NCBI GenBank assembly: GCA_949292215.1
Contig: CASEYW010000001.1
Location: 1-41,679 of the forward strand
DNA from: an uncultured bacterium
GTDB taxonomy: Bacteria; Verrucomicrobiota; Lentisphaeria; Victivallales; UBA1829
DNA: 41,679 nt
Reading direction: 5' to 3'
Of this stretch, positions 1 through 8,586 are shown piece by piece. The position numbers and the translations under genes were made by a program. Under the pieces are notes generated by a model. It saw nothing but the letters and a program-made list of their open reading frames with translations, searched no databases and had not been told where the DNA came from. The first letter of the stretch is position 1; the number at the start of each line of letters is the position of its first letter.

Positions 1-1242
1 GAGCATATCCGCATCCGTTTTTCCGGCGGGAAGACGCAGGGTGATGTTGTCCTCCATGCGTCCGAGATCGTATCCCATCCCCTCCTGATGCAGCGGAACG
101 GGAAGGACTGTGCGGTTGGATTCCCCCGGAATGACCGCCGGAGTGTAGGTGACGGAAAAGAGACGGATTTCCCGCTTCAGCGCTTCCGGGCCCGACATCG
201 CTTTCATCAGATGCTGAAGACGGGGCAGGTCTTCGCTTTCGCGGTAGCATTCGTTGAAAAGGTAGATGTGATCGGCTCCGCAGGAGAACGCGGCGGAGGC
301 GGCGGCAAGCATGATTTCGTCGCGGATGACGACGTCGCCCGGACGGGGGCAGGGAACTGTCGCCGGTTCCGCATAGTAGTTGATGGCCGTTCCCGCCGGA
401 AGCATTTTCCGCCAGAGGGCGACCGGCGGATCCATGGAATTGCAGTTCAGGAAGGAGGAGAGCGTGACCATGTCGACACATCCGGCCTCTCCCCAGGCGA
501 TGACGTCGTATCCGAAATTCAGGCAGGATTCCGGATGCGCGGGGAGGCGGTGCGCCAGCCGGACCGGATGGTCCAGACGTTTTTCCGCCTGATCCGCCAG
601 ACGGCGCACCTCCTTGACAAATTCCGTCAGAACAGCCTGTCCCTCCCGTTCGGATCCGGGGGGGAACATCATTCCCCAGCGCATCCAGTCGAGTTCCAGT
701 CCGAAGAGATCGTACCGTTCGAGCAGTTCCGCAACCAGTGCCAGATGATGTTTCCGCACTTCAGGAAGAAGATAGTTGTAGGATCCCTCCCAGCTGCGTT
801 CGGAACGGTACGGCGCCCGGCGGAGCTGCGGATTTTCACGCCACTTCCGGCTCGGCCAGAGACAGAGACGCGATTCAGTCATATTGTTCCGCGCTTCCTT
901 GAGTCCGTGGGAGTCGTTCATGCGCATGGAGAGCCAGCCCTCTATTCCGAGCTCGGAGCAGCGTTTCAGCCAGACGGAAAACTGATCGATTCCGCGTTCT
1001 GAAAGCAGCCGCAGATTCTCCGCATACGGAAACGGACCGCCGGTTTCGATGTCGCGGAACCGTTCCCAGACGCGGCTGTCGAACAGCGCGCGCTGAAGAT
1101 TCGTACAGAAGAGAATGCCTTTTACGGTTCCGGTTCCGGCGTAGGAGTCGACGAGGGCGCGGAGGCCCTTTTCCGTCATGTCGGATGCGGGGTGGCACGC
1201 ATAAAAATGTTCGTTGTCCTCATTGAAGTAGATCGTTTTCAT
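1..1242 (-). CDS. Putative TIM-barrel glycoside hydrolase-like protein, C-terminus cut by window edge
   Basis: Reading the minus strand from an ATG at 1240-1242 gives 414 codons with no stop before the window edge, so the gene continues to the left. An AAGGAG box lies 6 bases before the start. I see no signal peptide (start MKTIYFNEDNEHF). The text looks like a catalytic TIM barrel: a strand with FGLELDWMRW near residues 180-188, CVDMVTLSSF near 255-264, INYYAEPA near 287-294 and HIYLFNECY near 325-333, each fitting a barrel strand end with acidic residues. This resembles the loosely defined hypothetical glycosyl hydrolases common in Lentisphaerota and Planctomycetota, but I cannot name a family or a substrate. 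It starts 31 bases after the DUF4965 gene on the same strand, so the two are probably cotranscribed under the AraC regulator upstream. Confidence 0.7.
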   Translation of the reverse strand, partial: MKTIYFNEDNEHFYACHPASDMTEKGLRALVDSYAGTGTVKGILFCTNLQRALFDSRVWERFRDIETGGPFPYAENLRLLSERGIDQFSVWLKRCSELGIEGWLSMRMNDSHGLKEARNNMTESRLCLWPSRKWRENPQLRRAPYRSERSWEGSYNYLLPEVRKHHLALVAELLERYDLFGLELDWMRWGMMFPPGSEREGQAVLTEFVKEVRRLADQAEKRLDHPVRLAHRLPAHPESCLNFGYDVIAWGEAGCVDMVTLSSFLNCNSMDPPVALWRKMLPAGTAINYYAEPATVPCPRPGDVVIRDEIMLAAASAAFSCGADHIYLFNECYRESEDLPRLQHLMKAMSGPEALKREIRLFSVTYTPAVIPGESNRTVLPVPLHQEGMGYDLGRMEDNITLRLPAGKTDADML

Positions 1243-1273
1243 TTCCTGCTCCTTCGGGTTGGAATGCGCAGTA

Positions 1274-3295
1274 TCAGAGGTTGAGTTTTTTCATCCATTT
1301 TTCCCGGACCGCTTCCTCTGCGAGCAGACGGAGGAAAAGACCGCCGACCACGGATCGCGCCTGAAAACCGACCTGGCGTCCGTCTTCGACGGTCTCGTAC
1401 CAGTCGGTCATCGGGACGCGGGAGACGGTTTCCGTCATCCAGCGGTGAACGGGAGCGACAAGCGCTTTGAAATCCTCATCGTTTCCGGTCAGTGTGGCGG
1501 TCCAGAGAATCCAGTCGATTTTGGTGTAGGTTTTACGGCTGTCCAGAGGAAGTCCGTACCTGTTCTGGACCTTCCGGTAATGCGCGAGTTCCTTTTGCGC
1601 CACGGATGCGGGGAAGAGCCCGAGCCCGAGGAGACGATCCCAGACGAGATTGTATTTCTGGCTCCAGCTTCCCTTCCGGTCGAATGCCAGACGGAAGCAG
1701 TCTCCATCGTCGGCGTCTGTGACCCAGCGCCCGGCATAGTCGAGAGCCGTTGCGGCGTACCGCTCCGCTGCGGCAGTCTCTCCGATCAGGTCCGCCATGA
1801 GCGCATAACCGCCCAGTGCGACGATTGCTTTGATCGAGAGATTCGTATTATGGGCAAGATGTCCGGCAAAATCATCGGTGCAGAGCTGGTTTTCCGGATC
1901 GTATCCCTTTTCCAGAAGATACTCGGCCCACTGACTGAGTTTGTTCCAGTATTTGCGGATGAACTCCGTATCGTGATGGAAGTTTGCAAGGGCGGCGGCA
2001 AGGATCAGCATATTGCCGCATTCCTCGACAGGCATCTGGTTTTGTTCGGTGTGTTCTCCGCCTCCGTAGATCTGGCTGTTTGCCAGCGGATATGTCCCGA
2101 GGTCGTGCGGAGCGAAGGGGAATTTCCATTTGCGGGTTGAGGCGTATTCCAGAATCGGGATCAGCATTCCCTTTACCAGCTCCGGCTGGCAGAGAAGAAA
2201 GAGCGGAGCAGAAGGATAGGTGACATCGACTGTGGCGATACATCCGTTCGAGAAATTTTCCTTCGAGAAGAAGAGAGGGGTTCCATCGAGATCGGCAACG
2301 AGTTTATGCGCGCCGATCGCCTGCCGATAAGCTCCTGCGCAAAGGTCTGCATATTGTTTTCCTCCGAGTCGTTCCGCGTCAGCCATGAGATCCGCATCAT
2401 ACCGGGCGCATTCATCTCTCAGGGCGGATTGCTCCCGGACCGCGATGGAGAGAAGCTCGGCGAACGAGGTGGTTTCCATTGTCCAGTAGCCGGGAAGTTT
2501 GCGGTTGAGGTATTCAATGGCGAGAACATCGTTGTAGGCGAGAATCGCATACGTTGAACACGTTTTCTCCGGTTCGGCCTTCATCGGGAGGACCGTAGCC
2601 ATGCAGAGCCATTCGATTCTTGCGGCCTGCGGCATGTTGAGGTTGTCGGTCTGCGGGAGTGTGCCTGAGGAAATGAACTGGTTCCGGGTGATGCGGTTTG
2701 ATTCCAGAGCTGTTGCAGGTTTGAATTCAAACGGAACGCCGAGATAGAGATAGCCCCAGTCGATTCGCAGATTGTCTCCAGCTCTGCCAAGAATTTTCTG
2801 TTCGGCGGAACCGGCGCACATCAGATCGAGATCACGGTGACGGTAGCGGCTCCAGGAGATTTTATCGGTCGGTTCGTTGACGGCGATTGCTCCATCCGCA
2901 TCAAAATAGACGGAAAGATCATGCGTTTTTCCATCAATGGATTCTGCATCGAAGCAGAGATAGGTGATCGGACGCGAGAGAACATGGAGTTTGTGAAGCA
3001 GAGCCGGCGTCAGGAAGGTCAGAGTGAAGCGGATGCCTGCATCTTCGAAAACGTAGATCGTGCGGGTCGGCAGAACTCGGACGGATTTCTGTTCCAGCTT
3101 CGGTGCACCGGGAATATCGCTTAGAAAACAGAACGGTTTGCCGTCGATGCGGATGAGTCCTGCGATGGTCTGCCCTGCACCTGTCCAATGGCAGGTGAAG
3201 GACTCCGTCAGCAGATCAGTCCGGGACCAGATGGAAAAATATGGATCGTGCACTACGAGGGGATACGCGGGATAACGGATGGATTCAGTCGTCAT
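1274..3295 (-). CDS. DUF4965/DUF1793 (glutaminase GtaA-like) family protein
   Basis: The 673-residue product has the layout of the GtaA-like family: an N-terminal beta-sandwich part (DUF5127 type, roughly residues 60-260, starting after the PAYPLVVHDPYFSIWS segment) followed by an all-helical (alpha/alpha)6-like part (DUF4965/DUF1793, roughly 300-670) with runs such as FPFAPHDLGTYPLANSQ and MPVEECGNMLILAAALA. Fungal relatives are called glutaminase A, but bacterial members usually sit in glycan-degradation loci and their activity is mostly unknown, so a glycosidase-like role is equally possible. No signal peptide is seen. The start is supported by an AAAAGGAG box. The gene has its own promoter in the 100-base gap after the AraC gene and is followed after 31 bases by the TIM-barrel protein. 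Confidence 0.8.
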   Translation of the reverse strand: MTTESIRYPAYPLVVHDPYFSIWSRTDLLTESFTCHWTGAGQTIAGLIRIDGKPFCFLSDIPGAPKLEQKSVRVLPTRTIYVFEDAGIRFTLTFLTPALLHKLHVLSRPITYLCFDAESIDGKTHDLSVYFDADGAIAVNEPTDKISWSRYRHRDLDLMCAGSAEQKILGRAGDNLRIDWGYLYLGVPFEFKPATALESNRITRNQFISSGTLPQTDNLNMPQAARIEWLCMATVLPMKAEPEKTCSTYAILAYNDVLAIEYLNRKLPGYWTMETTSFAELLSIAVREQSALRDECARYDADLMADAERLGGKQYADLCAGAYRQAIGAHKLVADLDGTPLFFSKENFSNGCIATVDVTYPSAPLFLLCQPELVKGMLIPILEYASTRKWKFPFAPHDLGTYPLANSQIYGGGEHTEQNQMPVEECGNMLILAAALANFHHDTEFIRKYWNKLSQWAEYLLEKGYDPENQLCTDDFAGHLAHNTNLSIKAIVALGGYALMADLIGETAAAERYAATALDYAGRWVTDADDGDCFRLAFDRKGSWSQKYNLVWDRLLGLGLFPASVAQKELAHYRKVQNRYGLPLDSRKTYTKIDWILWTATLTGNDEDFKALVAPVHRWMTETVSRVPMTDWYETVEDGRQVGFQARSVVGGLFLRLLAEEAVREKWMKKLNL

Positions 3296-3328
3296 GGGGA
3301 AACTCCTTTTACAGTTTGAATGAAACAG

Positions 3329-3358
3329 ATTATAGCATAAAAACAGAAAAAATGAATG
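3329..3358 (-). promoter_or_regulatory. Promoter of the DUF4965 gene with putative AraC operator
   Basis: On the minus strand a perfect TATAAT lies at 3329-3334. No good -35 hexamer is present. In its place is the 13-base sequence CATTCATTTTTTC (3346-3358), whose first base is 24 bases upstream of the TATAAT. The identical 13 bases occur 25 bases upstream of the TATAAT of the divergent esterase operon. A poor -35 plus a shared upstream element is what an activator-dependent promoter would look like. Binding by the AraC protein encoded between them is inferred. Confidence 0.6.
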
Positions 3359-3395
3359 GAAAAAAGAAAAGAAATCATGAAGATTATCCGCATTG

Positions 3396-4217
3396 TCATG
3401 ACTCCTTCCGCATCCGGTACTGTTTCTGAAATTTATGCGGGGAAATTCCCAGATGCTGTTTGAAAAAGCGGGAAAAGTAATATTCGCTGCTGAATTTCAG
3501 TTCCAATGCCACTTCCCGCGCGGTGATATCCGGTTCGCGAAGAAGCTCGGATGCCTTGTCAATGAGAATGCGGTGGAAAAAACGCTTCGGAGAAATGCCG
3601 GTGTCGGCGGTGAAGCGTCTTGTGAAAACATCGCGTCGCATGTTCATGAGTTCCGCGAGTTCTTCCACGGAAACGAGGGCGGTGCAGTGGTCCGCGGCGT
3701 AGTCGATGATTTTCTGATAAGGGGCGAATTTGGAAGCAAGTTCCAGGCCTTCTTTCTTTATTTGTTTCAGACACAGGGAGACAATTTCGAATGTCAGGGC
3801 GTGGAGTTCCACCGCACCCGCGGTTTCCCCGAGGCGGGAGAATGCTTTTTCCGTCCGTTCCAGAGCTGTCGGAGATTTTCCCTCGAAGATCCGGGGCTGT
3901 CTTGAAAACAGATCCACACCGGGGAACAGTTCCAGATTGAAATGAATGGAAAAGAAACGGATCGCATCGTCAAAGCAGAATGTGACAGGATGGAACGCCG
4001 GAGCCAGACAGAAAGAGCCCGGGTGCATAATATGACGTTCCGCCGCATCTTCAATGTAATTTTTTTCTCCATTGGGATTTTCCAGAACCAGAATCAGCCG
4101 GTTGACCGTAAATCGGGAAGTGGAAAAACAGGGATACGTTCCCTTTGCAAAATGCTGAAAGCGCATTGTCAGGCTGTCGGCCAGCTGATAGATTTGTTTT
4201 TTATCTTCGACGGGCAT
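3396..4217 (-). CDS. AraC family transcriptional regulator
   Basis: The 273-residue product has an N-terminal cupin-like sensing half (HIMHPGSFCLAPAFHPVTF near residues 60-80, the usual position of the ligand-binding barrel) and a C-terminal double helix-turn-helix (about residues 170-270) with the family signatures SVEELAELMNMRRDVFTRRF and ALELKFSSEYYFSRFFKQHL-GISPHKF. I chose the ATG at 4215-4217, because the AAAAGGAG box lies just before it; an in-frame ATG at 4238 would put that box inside the coding region. It sits between the DUF4965 gene (same strand, downstream) and the esterase/glycyl-radical operon (divergent). It probably activates both in response to a sugar, since both carry the same 13-base element. 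Confidence 0.9.
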   Translation of the reverse strand: MPVEDKKQIYQLADSLTMRFQHFAKGTYPCFSTSRFTVNRLILVLENPNGEKNYIEDAAERHIMHPGSFCLAPAFHPVTFCFDDAIRFFSIHFNLELFPGVDLFSRQPRIFEGKSPTALERTEKAFSRLGETAGAVELHALTFEIVSLCLKQIKKEGLELASKFAPYQKIIDYAADHCTALVSVEELAELMNMRRDVFTRRFTADTGISPKRFFHRILIDKASELLREPDITAREVALELKFSSEYYFSRFFKQHLGISPHKFQKQYRMRKES

Positions 4218-4236
4218 GGGAAAAACTCCTTTTCCC

Positions 4237-4264
4237 ACTATACAGCTTTCGGGCTTGTTTTCAA
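4237..4264 (-). promoter_or_regulatory. Promoter of the AraC regulator gene
   Basis: Minus-strand TTGAAA (4259-4264), 16-base spacer, TATAGT (4237-4242). The predicted transcript start would fall only about a dozen bases before the chosen ATG, giving a very short leader that still holds the ribosome binding site. Confidence 0.55.
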
Positions 4265-4297
4265 TGCTGTTTTCTCGGAGAATGTCACAAAATCATA

Positions 4298-4347
4298 ATT
4301 TTTTGTATGATTCGTGCATTCATTTTTTCATTCAGATCGAGTATAAT
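4298..4347 (+). promoter_or_regulatory. Promoter of the esterase/glycyl-radical operon with putative AraC operator
   Basis: TATAAT lies at 4342-4347. At the -35 position there is only TTCATT, inside the 13-base element CATTCATTTTTTC (4317-4329) that is shared with the DUF4965 promoter. A second, weaker copy of the same word (ATTTTTTGTATGATTC, 4298-4313) lies about 24 bases further upstream, about two helical turns away. Two half-sites in direct repeat with the inner one touching the -35 fit an AraC-type activator. The regulatory role is inferred. Confidence 0.6.
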
Positions 4348-4398
4348 AAAGGACAGAAAATCAAATCGAATTTCAGGATGCAGAGGGGAAATGGAGTT

Positions 4399-5118
4399 AT
4401 GGAGACAACAGAGAATATGATTCTTGTGCTTCTCGCAGGCCAGTCCAATATGGCTGGACGCGGAGAGATGGAGCCGGAGGACCGGGAGGAGATTCCCGGT
4501 TTGAAAATGATCAATCGCGAACTGCAATGGGTCCCCGCAGTGGAACCTGTGACGGCGGACCGTGCGTTTGCTGGTGTCGGGCCGGGCCGCACATTCGGGC
4601 GTCTTCTGCTGGAGGCCAATCCGGGATGCACGGTCGGACTTGTTCCTGTTGCAGTCGGAGGAACGCCGATCTCCGCCTGGAAGCGGGGCGGATCTTCCCC
4701 ATGGGATGAAAAGGAACGCCCTTATGACGCCGCCGTTCTGCGTGCAAAAGCGGCATTGAAACAAGGCCGTTTTGCAGCCGTGCTCTGGCATCAGGGGGAG
4801 ACCGATGCTAAACTGAAAAATCTCCATTATGCGGACGATTTGAAAGAGGTTATCCGGAACTTCCGGGAGGATCTGCCGCTTTCCGGCGTTCCGTTTCTCT
4901 GCGGTGAACTGGGGCATTATCTGAAAGGCGGTCCATACGACTTCCCGCAGATTGATGCTGATATCCGGCGCGTTGCTGCTGAGCTTCCGGATCTGGGATG
5001 GGTTTCTGCGGAAGGCCTGATGCACAAGGGAGACGGACTGCATTTTTCTGCCGCTTCCGCACGCGAGTTCGGAAGACGTTATTTTGATAAATATATTCAA
5101 ATGGCACGGCAGCGTTGA
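4399..5118 (+). CDS. SASA-family carbohydrate esterase (sialate O-acetylesterase-like)
   Basis: A 239-residue SGNH-type hydrolase. It carries the nucleophile block LLAGQSNMAGRG (Ser16), a central VGGTPISAW block (Gly87-88), the VLWHQGETDA block (residues 128-137) and the C-terminal DGLHF block (Asp212, His215). These are the four conserved blocks of the SASA/CE6-type esterases, which remove acetyl groups from sugars such as acetylated xylan or sialic acids. No signal peptide is present, so it should act in the cytoplasm on imported sugars. The start at 4399 follows an AGGGGAA box; an in-frame ATG at 4378 is possible. It is the first gene of an operon with the glycyl-radical enzyme, 20 bases upstream of it, and so may prepare that enzyme's substrate. 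Substrate unknown. Confidence 0.85.
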   Translation: METTENMILVLLAGQSNMAGRGEMEPEDREEIPGLKMINRELQWVPAVEPVTADRAFAGVGPGRTFGRLLLEANPGCTVGLVPVAVGGTPISAWKRGGSSPWDEKERPYDAAVLRAKAALKQGRFAAVLWHQGETDAKLKNLHYADDLKEVIRNFREDLPLSGVPFLCGELGHYLKGGPYDFPQIDADIRRVAAELPDLGWVSAEGLMHKGDGLHFSAASAREFGRRYFDKYIQMARQR

Positions 5119-5138
5119 ATTGAGGTAAGGAGTAAAGA

Positions 5139-7208
5139 ATGGAATCGTTTGATTCAGCCAGGAAACGTCTGGAAAAACAGTATGAACATGTGGCCTACGA
5201 TCCGGAAAGCGGCTTGGATGAGGCAGGAATCCGGTTGCTTTTTGAGGAGCATTGCAGAGAAAATCCTCGGGAAGAGCATATCCTGACAAAAGCATTTCTG
5301 CTTTCTCTGGTCTGCACGAAAGCGCGGATTGCACCGGAACCGGACAACTTTTTCTGCGGCAAAGTGGATCCCTGCTTGGATCTGTTCCGGGAACTTCGGT
5401 GGAAGTGGCTGGATCAACTCTGGCCGGAGGCGTTTGCGGATGGTTCCGTGCCGCAGAATCAGAAAATGTCCGTCATCGATATGGATCATTCGATCGGCTA
5501 CATGATCGACACCAGCCATACCTCCCCCGACTGGGTTGCCATTTTGAGACTCGGATTTCCCGGATTGCGTGACCGCGCGGCAAAAGGAGATTCCCCCCTG
5601 CATCGTGCCGCAGCGATGGTTTATGATGGAGCAGTCGAACTCTGCCGCCGTCTGGGAAATGCCTCCGGGAATGAGGCGCTTCTTGCGCTTGCGGAGCGTC
5701 CGCCGCAGACTCTTCGGGAAGCGTTTCAGCTGGCGTATCTGTTCCATGATCTTCAGGAGATCGAAGGGGAGGAGGTCCGTACCATGGGCTGGTTTGACCG
5801 TCTCTACATCGATTTCTATCGCAGTGATCTCAAAGCGGGGCGTCTGACCCGGGAATCGGCAAAGGAACTGATCAAATATTTCTGGATCGCTTTCTACGCG
5901 AAGTGGCAGGGAACGCGGTTCGGGAAAAATTTCTGCTTCGGTCCGGAAATCAACGAGCTTTCGTATCTCGGGATGGAAGTCTACTACGAGATGAATACGG
6001 TTGATCCGAAACTTTCCGTTCGGGTTGCGCCGGATACACCACAGGACTTTTTGGAACTTGTTGCAAAAAATATTCGCGACGGACGCAACGGAATCGTTTT
6101 CCTGAACAACGAAGTCGTAATTCAGGGACTTGTCAAACACGGCCGGAGTCGGGAGGATGCGGAAAATTTCATCCCGATCGGCTGTTATGAGCCCGCTGTT
6201 CTCGGGAAAGAGATTTCCACTTCCGGAGCAACCCATTTCTTTCTGCCCGCGATTGTGCTTCAGGTTCTGAAGACCGGAAAGGATTATTCCTCGTTTAAAG
6301 AGTTCAAACAGGCGTATTTTGACCTCATGCGGGATGATGCCCTCCTGATGGGAAAACAGCAGCGGCGGTGTGAAAAACTCTGGCCCGAAGTGAATCCATC
6401 TCCGTTTCTTGCCGGTTCATTCAGTCATTGTATGGAAACCGGACGCGATATCTCTCAGGGAGGTGTCAAGTACAATTCCACAGGCTGTGTCATCAGCTAT
6501 TTTGCCGAGGCGGTGGATTCTCTGGCCGCAGTGGAGCATCTGGTTTACCGGGAGAAGCTCTGCACGCTTCCGGAACTGCGGGAAGCGCTGGCTTCCGACT
6601 GGAACGGCTGGGAGTTTCTCCGGATGAACGCACGGAACCGTGCACCGAAATGGGGCAACAACGATGAGCGCGCGGATTGCATCGGACGTGAAATTGCCGA
6701 ATTTGCTTCTTCTCTGGTGAACAGCATGGAGAATGCGCGCGGCGGACATTTCTTCGCATCCCTTTACGGTCAGCTCGTTGTGGAGCGCGGGAAACAGATC
6801 GGTGCTCTTCCGGACGGACGAAAAGCCGGGACTCCGGTTTCCAAAAATATGGATGCCTGCATTCCGATGGATAAAAATGGAATCACATCCCTGATGAACT
6901 CCGTTCTGAAACTCGACTATTCCGCATTTCCCTGCGGAACCTGTCTTGACCTGATGCTTCATCCGAGCGCTGTTCGCGGAGAGGATGGCGTTTCCGTACT
7001 TGTTTCCATCATTCGCGCATTCATTGCCCGGGGCGGCAGCGGACTTCAATTCAATATTTTCGATTCCGAGACTCTCCGCGATGCGCAGCGGCATCCGGAA
7101 AAATATACGAACCTTCAGGTGCGAGTCTGTGGCTGGAACGTCCGATTCACTGACCTCAAACCTGAAGAGCAGAACACCTTTATTGCTCAGGCGGAGGGAA
7201 TCGCATGA
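5139..7208 (+). CDS. Glycyl-radical enzyme, eliminase-like (pyruvate formate-lyase superfamily), unknown substrate
   Basis: The 689-residue protein has a PFL-like barrel and a C-terminal glycine-radical domain. The active-site loop reads IPIGCYEP with Cys349 as thiyl residue and Glu351 as probable acid/base. A Cys-x-Glu pair is typical of the dehydratase/lyase branch (glycerol dehydratase, choline lyase, hydroxyproline dehydratase), whereas true formate lyases have two adjacent cysteines. The radical loop reads [10 protein letters not shown] with Gly665 (family form RVAGYSxxF). The block [12 protein letters not shown] and the DGRKAG turn are also present. It is some 80-150 residues shorter than the well-known members, mainly at the N-terminus, and has GGSGLQFN where many relatives have GGHHIQFN. 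A strong AAGGAG box sets the start. It overlaps its activating enzyme by 4 bases. Neighbours point to a sugar-derived substrate, but the reaction is not predictable. Confidence 0.9.
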   Translation: MESFDSARKRLEKQYEHVAYDPESGLDEAGIRLLFEEHCRENPREEHILTKAFLLSLVCTKARIAPEPDNFFCGKVDPCLDLFRELRWKWLDQLWPEAFADGSVPQNQKMSVIDMDHSIGYMIDTSHTSPDWVAILRLGFPGLRDRAAKGDSPLHRAAAMVYDGAVELCRRLGNASGNEALLALAERPPQTLREAFQLAYLFHDLQEIEGEEVRTMGWFDRLYIDFYRSDLKAGRLTRESAKELIKYFWIAFYAKWQGTRFGKNFCFGPEINELSYLGMEVYYEMNTVDPKLSVRVAPDTPQDFLELVAKNIRDGRNGIVFLNNEVVIQGLVKHGRSREDAENFIPIGCYEPAVLGKEISTSGATHFFLPAIVLQVLKTGKDYSSFKEFKQAYFDLMRDDALLMGKQQRRCEKLWPEVNPSPFLAGSFSHCMETGRDISQGGVKYNSTGCVISYFAEAVDSLAAVEHLVYREKLCTLPELREALASDWNGWEFLRMNARNRAPKWGNNDERADCIGREIAEFASSLVNSMENARGGHFFASLYGQLVVERGKQIGALPDGRKAGTPVSKNMDACIPMDKNGITSLMNSVLKLDYSAFPCGTCLDLMLHPSAVRGEDGVSVLVSIIRAFIARGGSGLQFNIFDSETLRDAQRHPEKYTNLQVRVCGWNVRFTDLKPEEQNTFIAQAEGIA

Positions 7209-8131
7209 GAAGGAAAGGTGCGATTGTTGATCTGAAGCGGTTTGCCGTGCATGATGGACCGGGAATTCGGACGACTCTTTTTTTGAAAGGCTGTCCGCTC
7301 TCCTGTATCTGGTGCCACAATCCGGAGAGCATCCGTCGCGGTCCCGAACTCGGGCTTCTGAAAAATAAATGCGTACTGTGCGGCGAATGTGCGAAGGTCT
7401 GTCCGCTGGAATGCCATTCCTTCTCCGCTGGAACGCATCAGATCAACCGTTCCCGATGTCTCGCCTGCGGAAAATGTGTTTCAGCGTGTCTGTACGACGC
7501 TCTGATCCTGTACGGACGCTCGCTTACCGCGGAAGAGGCTGCACAGCTGATCCTGGAGGACCGCATCTTTTATGAGTATTCAAACGGCGGGGCAACCGTA
7601 TCAGGCGGTGAACCTCTGCTTCAGGCAGAGTTCTGTGCGGAATTGTTCCGGATTCTGAAACAGGAAGGGATTCACTGTGCCGTCGATACCTGTGGCAATG
7701 TCCCATGGAGTGCCTTCGAGCGAGTGCTCCCGCTGACGGACCTGTTTCTTTATGATTTCAAGGAAATTGATTCTGAAAAACACAAGGCGTTTACGGGTGC
7801 TCCAAACGAACGGATTCTGGAAAACCTGAAACATCTTTCCGGATGCGGCGTGCCGATTGAAATCCGGATGCCGCTGGTGCCGGAACACAACATGTCGGAT
7901 TCCGATCTTGCCGGTGCCGGAGAATTTCTTGCCGGATTGGAAAATATCACGGCGGTCCGGATGCTTGCGTATCATTCTTTGGCGCATTCGAAATACGACT
8001 CGGTGGGACACGCGGACACCATGCCGGATGTCCCCGCGCCTTCCGTAGAGGAGATGGAACATGCCGGGCAGATTCTTTCCGGATTCGGCTTGAATACAAT
8101 CAATACAGCGAAACAGAATACTGAGGGGTAA
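7205..8131 (+). CDS. Glycyl-radical enzyme activating protein (radical SAM)
   Basis: The 308-residue protein has the activase layout. A radical SAM motif [12 protein letters not shown] supplies Cys30, Cys34 and Cys37 for the SAM-binding [4Fe-4S] cluster, preceded by the [13 protein letters not shown] block. An inserted ferredoxin-like domain follows with two further Cys sets (Cys56/59/62/66 and Cys85/88/91/95), then the GGEPLLQ block and the [11 protein letters not shown] strand. This larger two-cluster form is the one that accompanies the dehydratase-type glycyl-radical enzymes; the formate-lyase activase lacks the insert. Its ATG overlaps the stop of the glycyl-radical gene (ATGA), so the pair is translationally coupled. 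It makes the glycyl radical on Gly665 of the partner by hydrogen abstraction with a 5'-deoxyadenosyl radical. Confidence 0.93.
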   Translation: MRRKGAIVDLKRFAVHDGPGIRTTLFLKGCPLSCIWCHNPESIRRGPELGLLKNKCVLCGECAKVCPLECHSFSAGTHQINRSRCLACGKCVSACLYDALILYGRSLTAEEAAQLILEDRIFYEYSNGGATVSGGEPLLQAEFCAELFRILKQEGIHCAVDTCGNVPWSAFERVLPLTDLFLYDFKEIDSEKHKAFTGAPNERILENLKHLSGCGVPIEIRMPLVPEHNMSDSDLAGAGEFLAGLENITAVRMLAYHSLAHSKYDSVGHADTMPDVPAPSVEEMEHAGQILSGFGLNTINTAKQNTEG

Positions 8132-8139
8132 GAGGAAAA

Positions 8140-8541
8140 ATGGGAGAATCCGAACGCTATCGAAAAGGATTGGAACGGCTGCAGGAGATGAGAAACAGCA
8201 GTCCGATTGGAGCAAGATTATGTGAAATCGCACCGGATCTGAATCGATATATCAAGGAATTTGCCTTCGGGGATGTGCATTCCCGTCCGGGGCTTTGCAA
8301 ACGGGAACGTGAACTGGTGATTCTGGCCTCTCTTGCCACGCAGGGGTATGCACACGAAGAACTCAAGTCTCATATCAATATGGCGTTGAATATCGGCATT
8401 TCAAAGGAGGAGATTCTGGAGGTATTTATTCAGCTGGCTGTGTACGCAGGATTTCCAGCCGCCGTCAACGCCGTATTCCTTGCGAAAGACGTTTTTGACA
8501 GGCGTTCTGAACCATTTCCAAAAGAATCCACCGGACAGTGA
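8140..8541 (+). CDS. Carboxymuconolactone decarboxylase (CMD) family protein
   Basis: A 133-residue all-helical protein with the CMD core LCKRERELVILASLATQGYAHEELKSHI-NMALNIGISKEEILEVFIQLAVYAGFPAA (about residues 52-108). The AhpD-type Cys-x-x-Cys is absent (only Cys28 and Cys53 exist), so it is not a peroxidase partner. It belongs with the PcaC-like branch, whose members are decarboxylases or have unknown roles. It starts 8 bases after the activase stop with an AGAGGAAAAA leader and closes the operon esterase - glycyl-radical enzyme - activase - CMD. A step after the radical reaction, acting on a keto or lactone product, is a reasonable guess but not shown by the sequence. Confidence 0.85.
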   Translation: MGESERYRKGLERLQEMRNSSPIGARLCEIAPDLNRYIKEFAFGDVHSRPGLCKRERELVILASLATQGYAHEELKSHINMALNIGISKEEILEVFIQLAVYAGFPAAVNAVFLAKDVFDRRSEPFPKESTGQ

Positions 8542-8586
8542 ACGGAATCCAGGAAGAGGGATGATCCGTTATGTCCGGATTGGAAC

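Noticed and set aside
88..1002. Open frame of 304 codons on the plus strand
   Set aside because: Antisense to the truncated TIM-barrel gene, whose minus-strand frame has a good start, ribosome binding site and protein-like text; the plus frame has no domain.
4216..4398. Longer esterase start at 4216
   Set aside because: It would overlap the divergent AraC gene and its promoter region; a ribosome binding site and the conserved domain support 4399.
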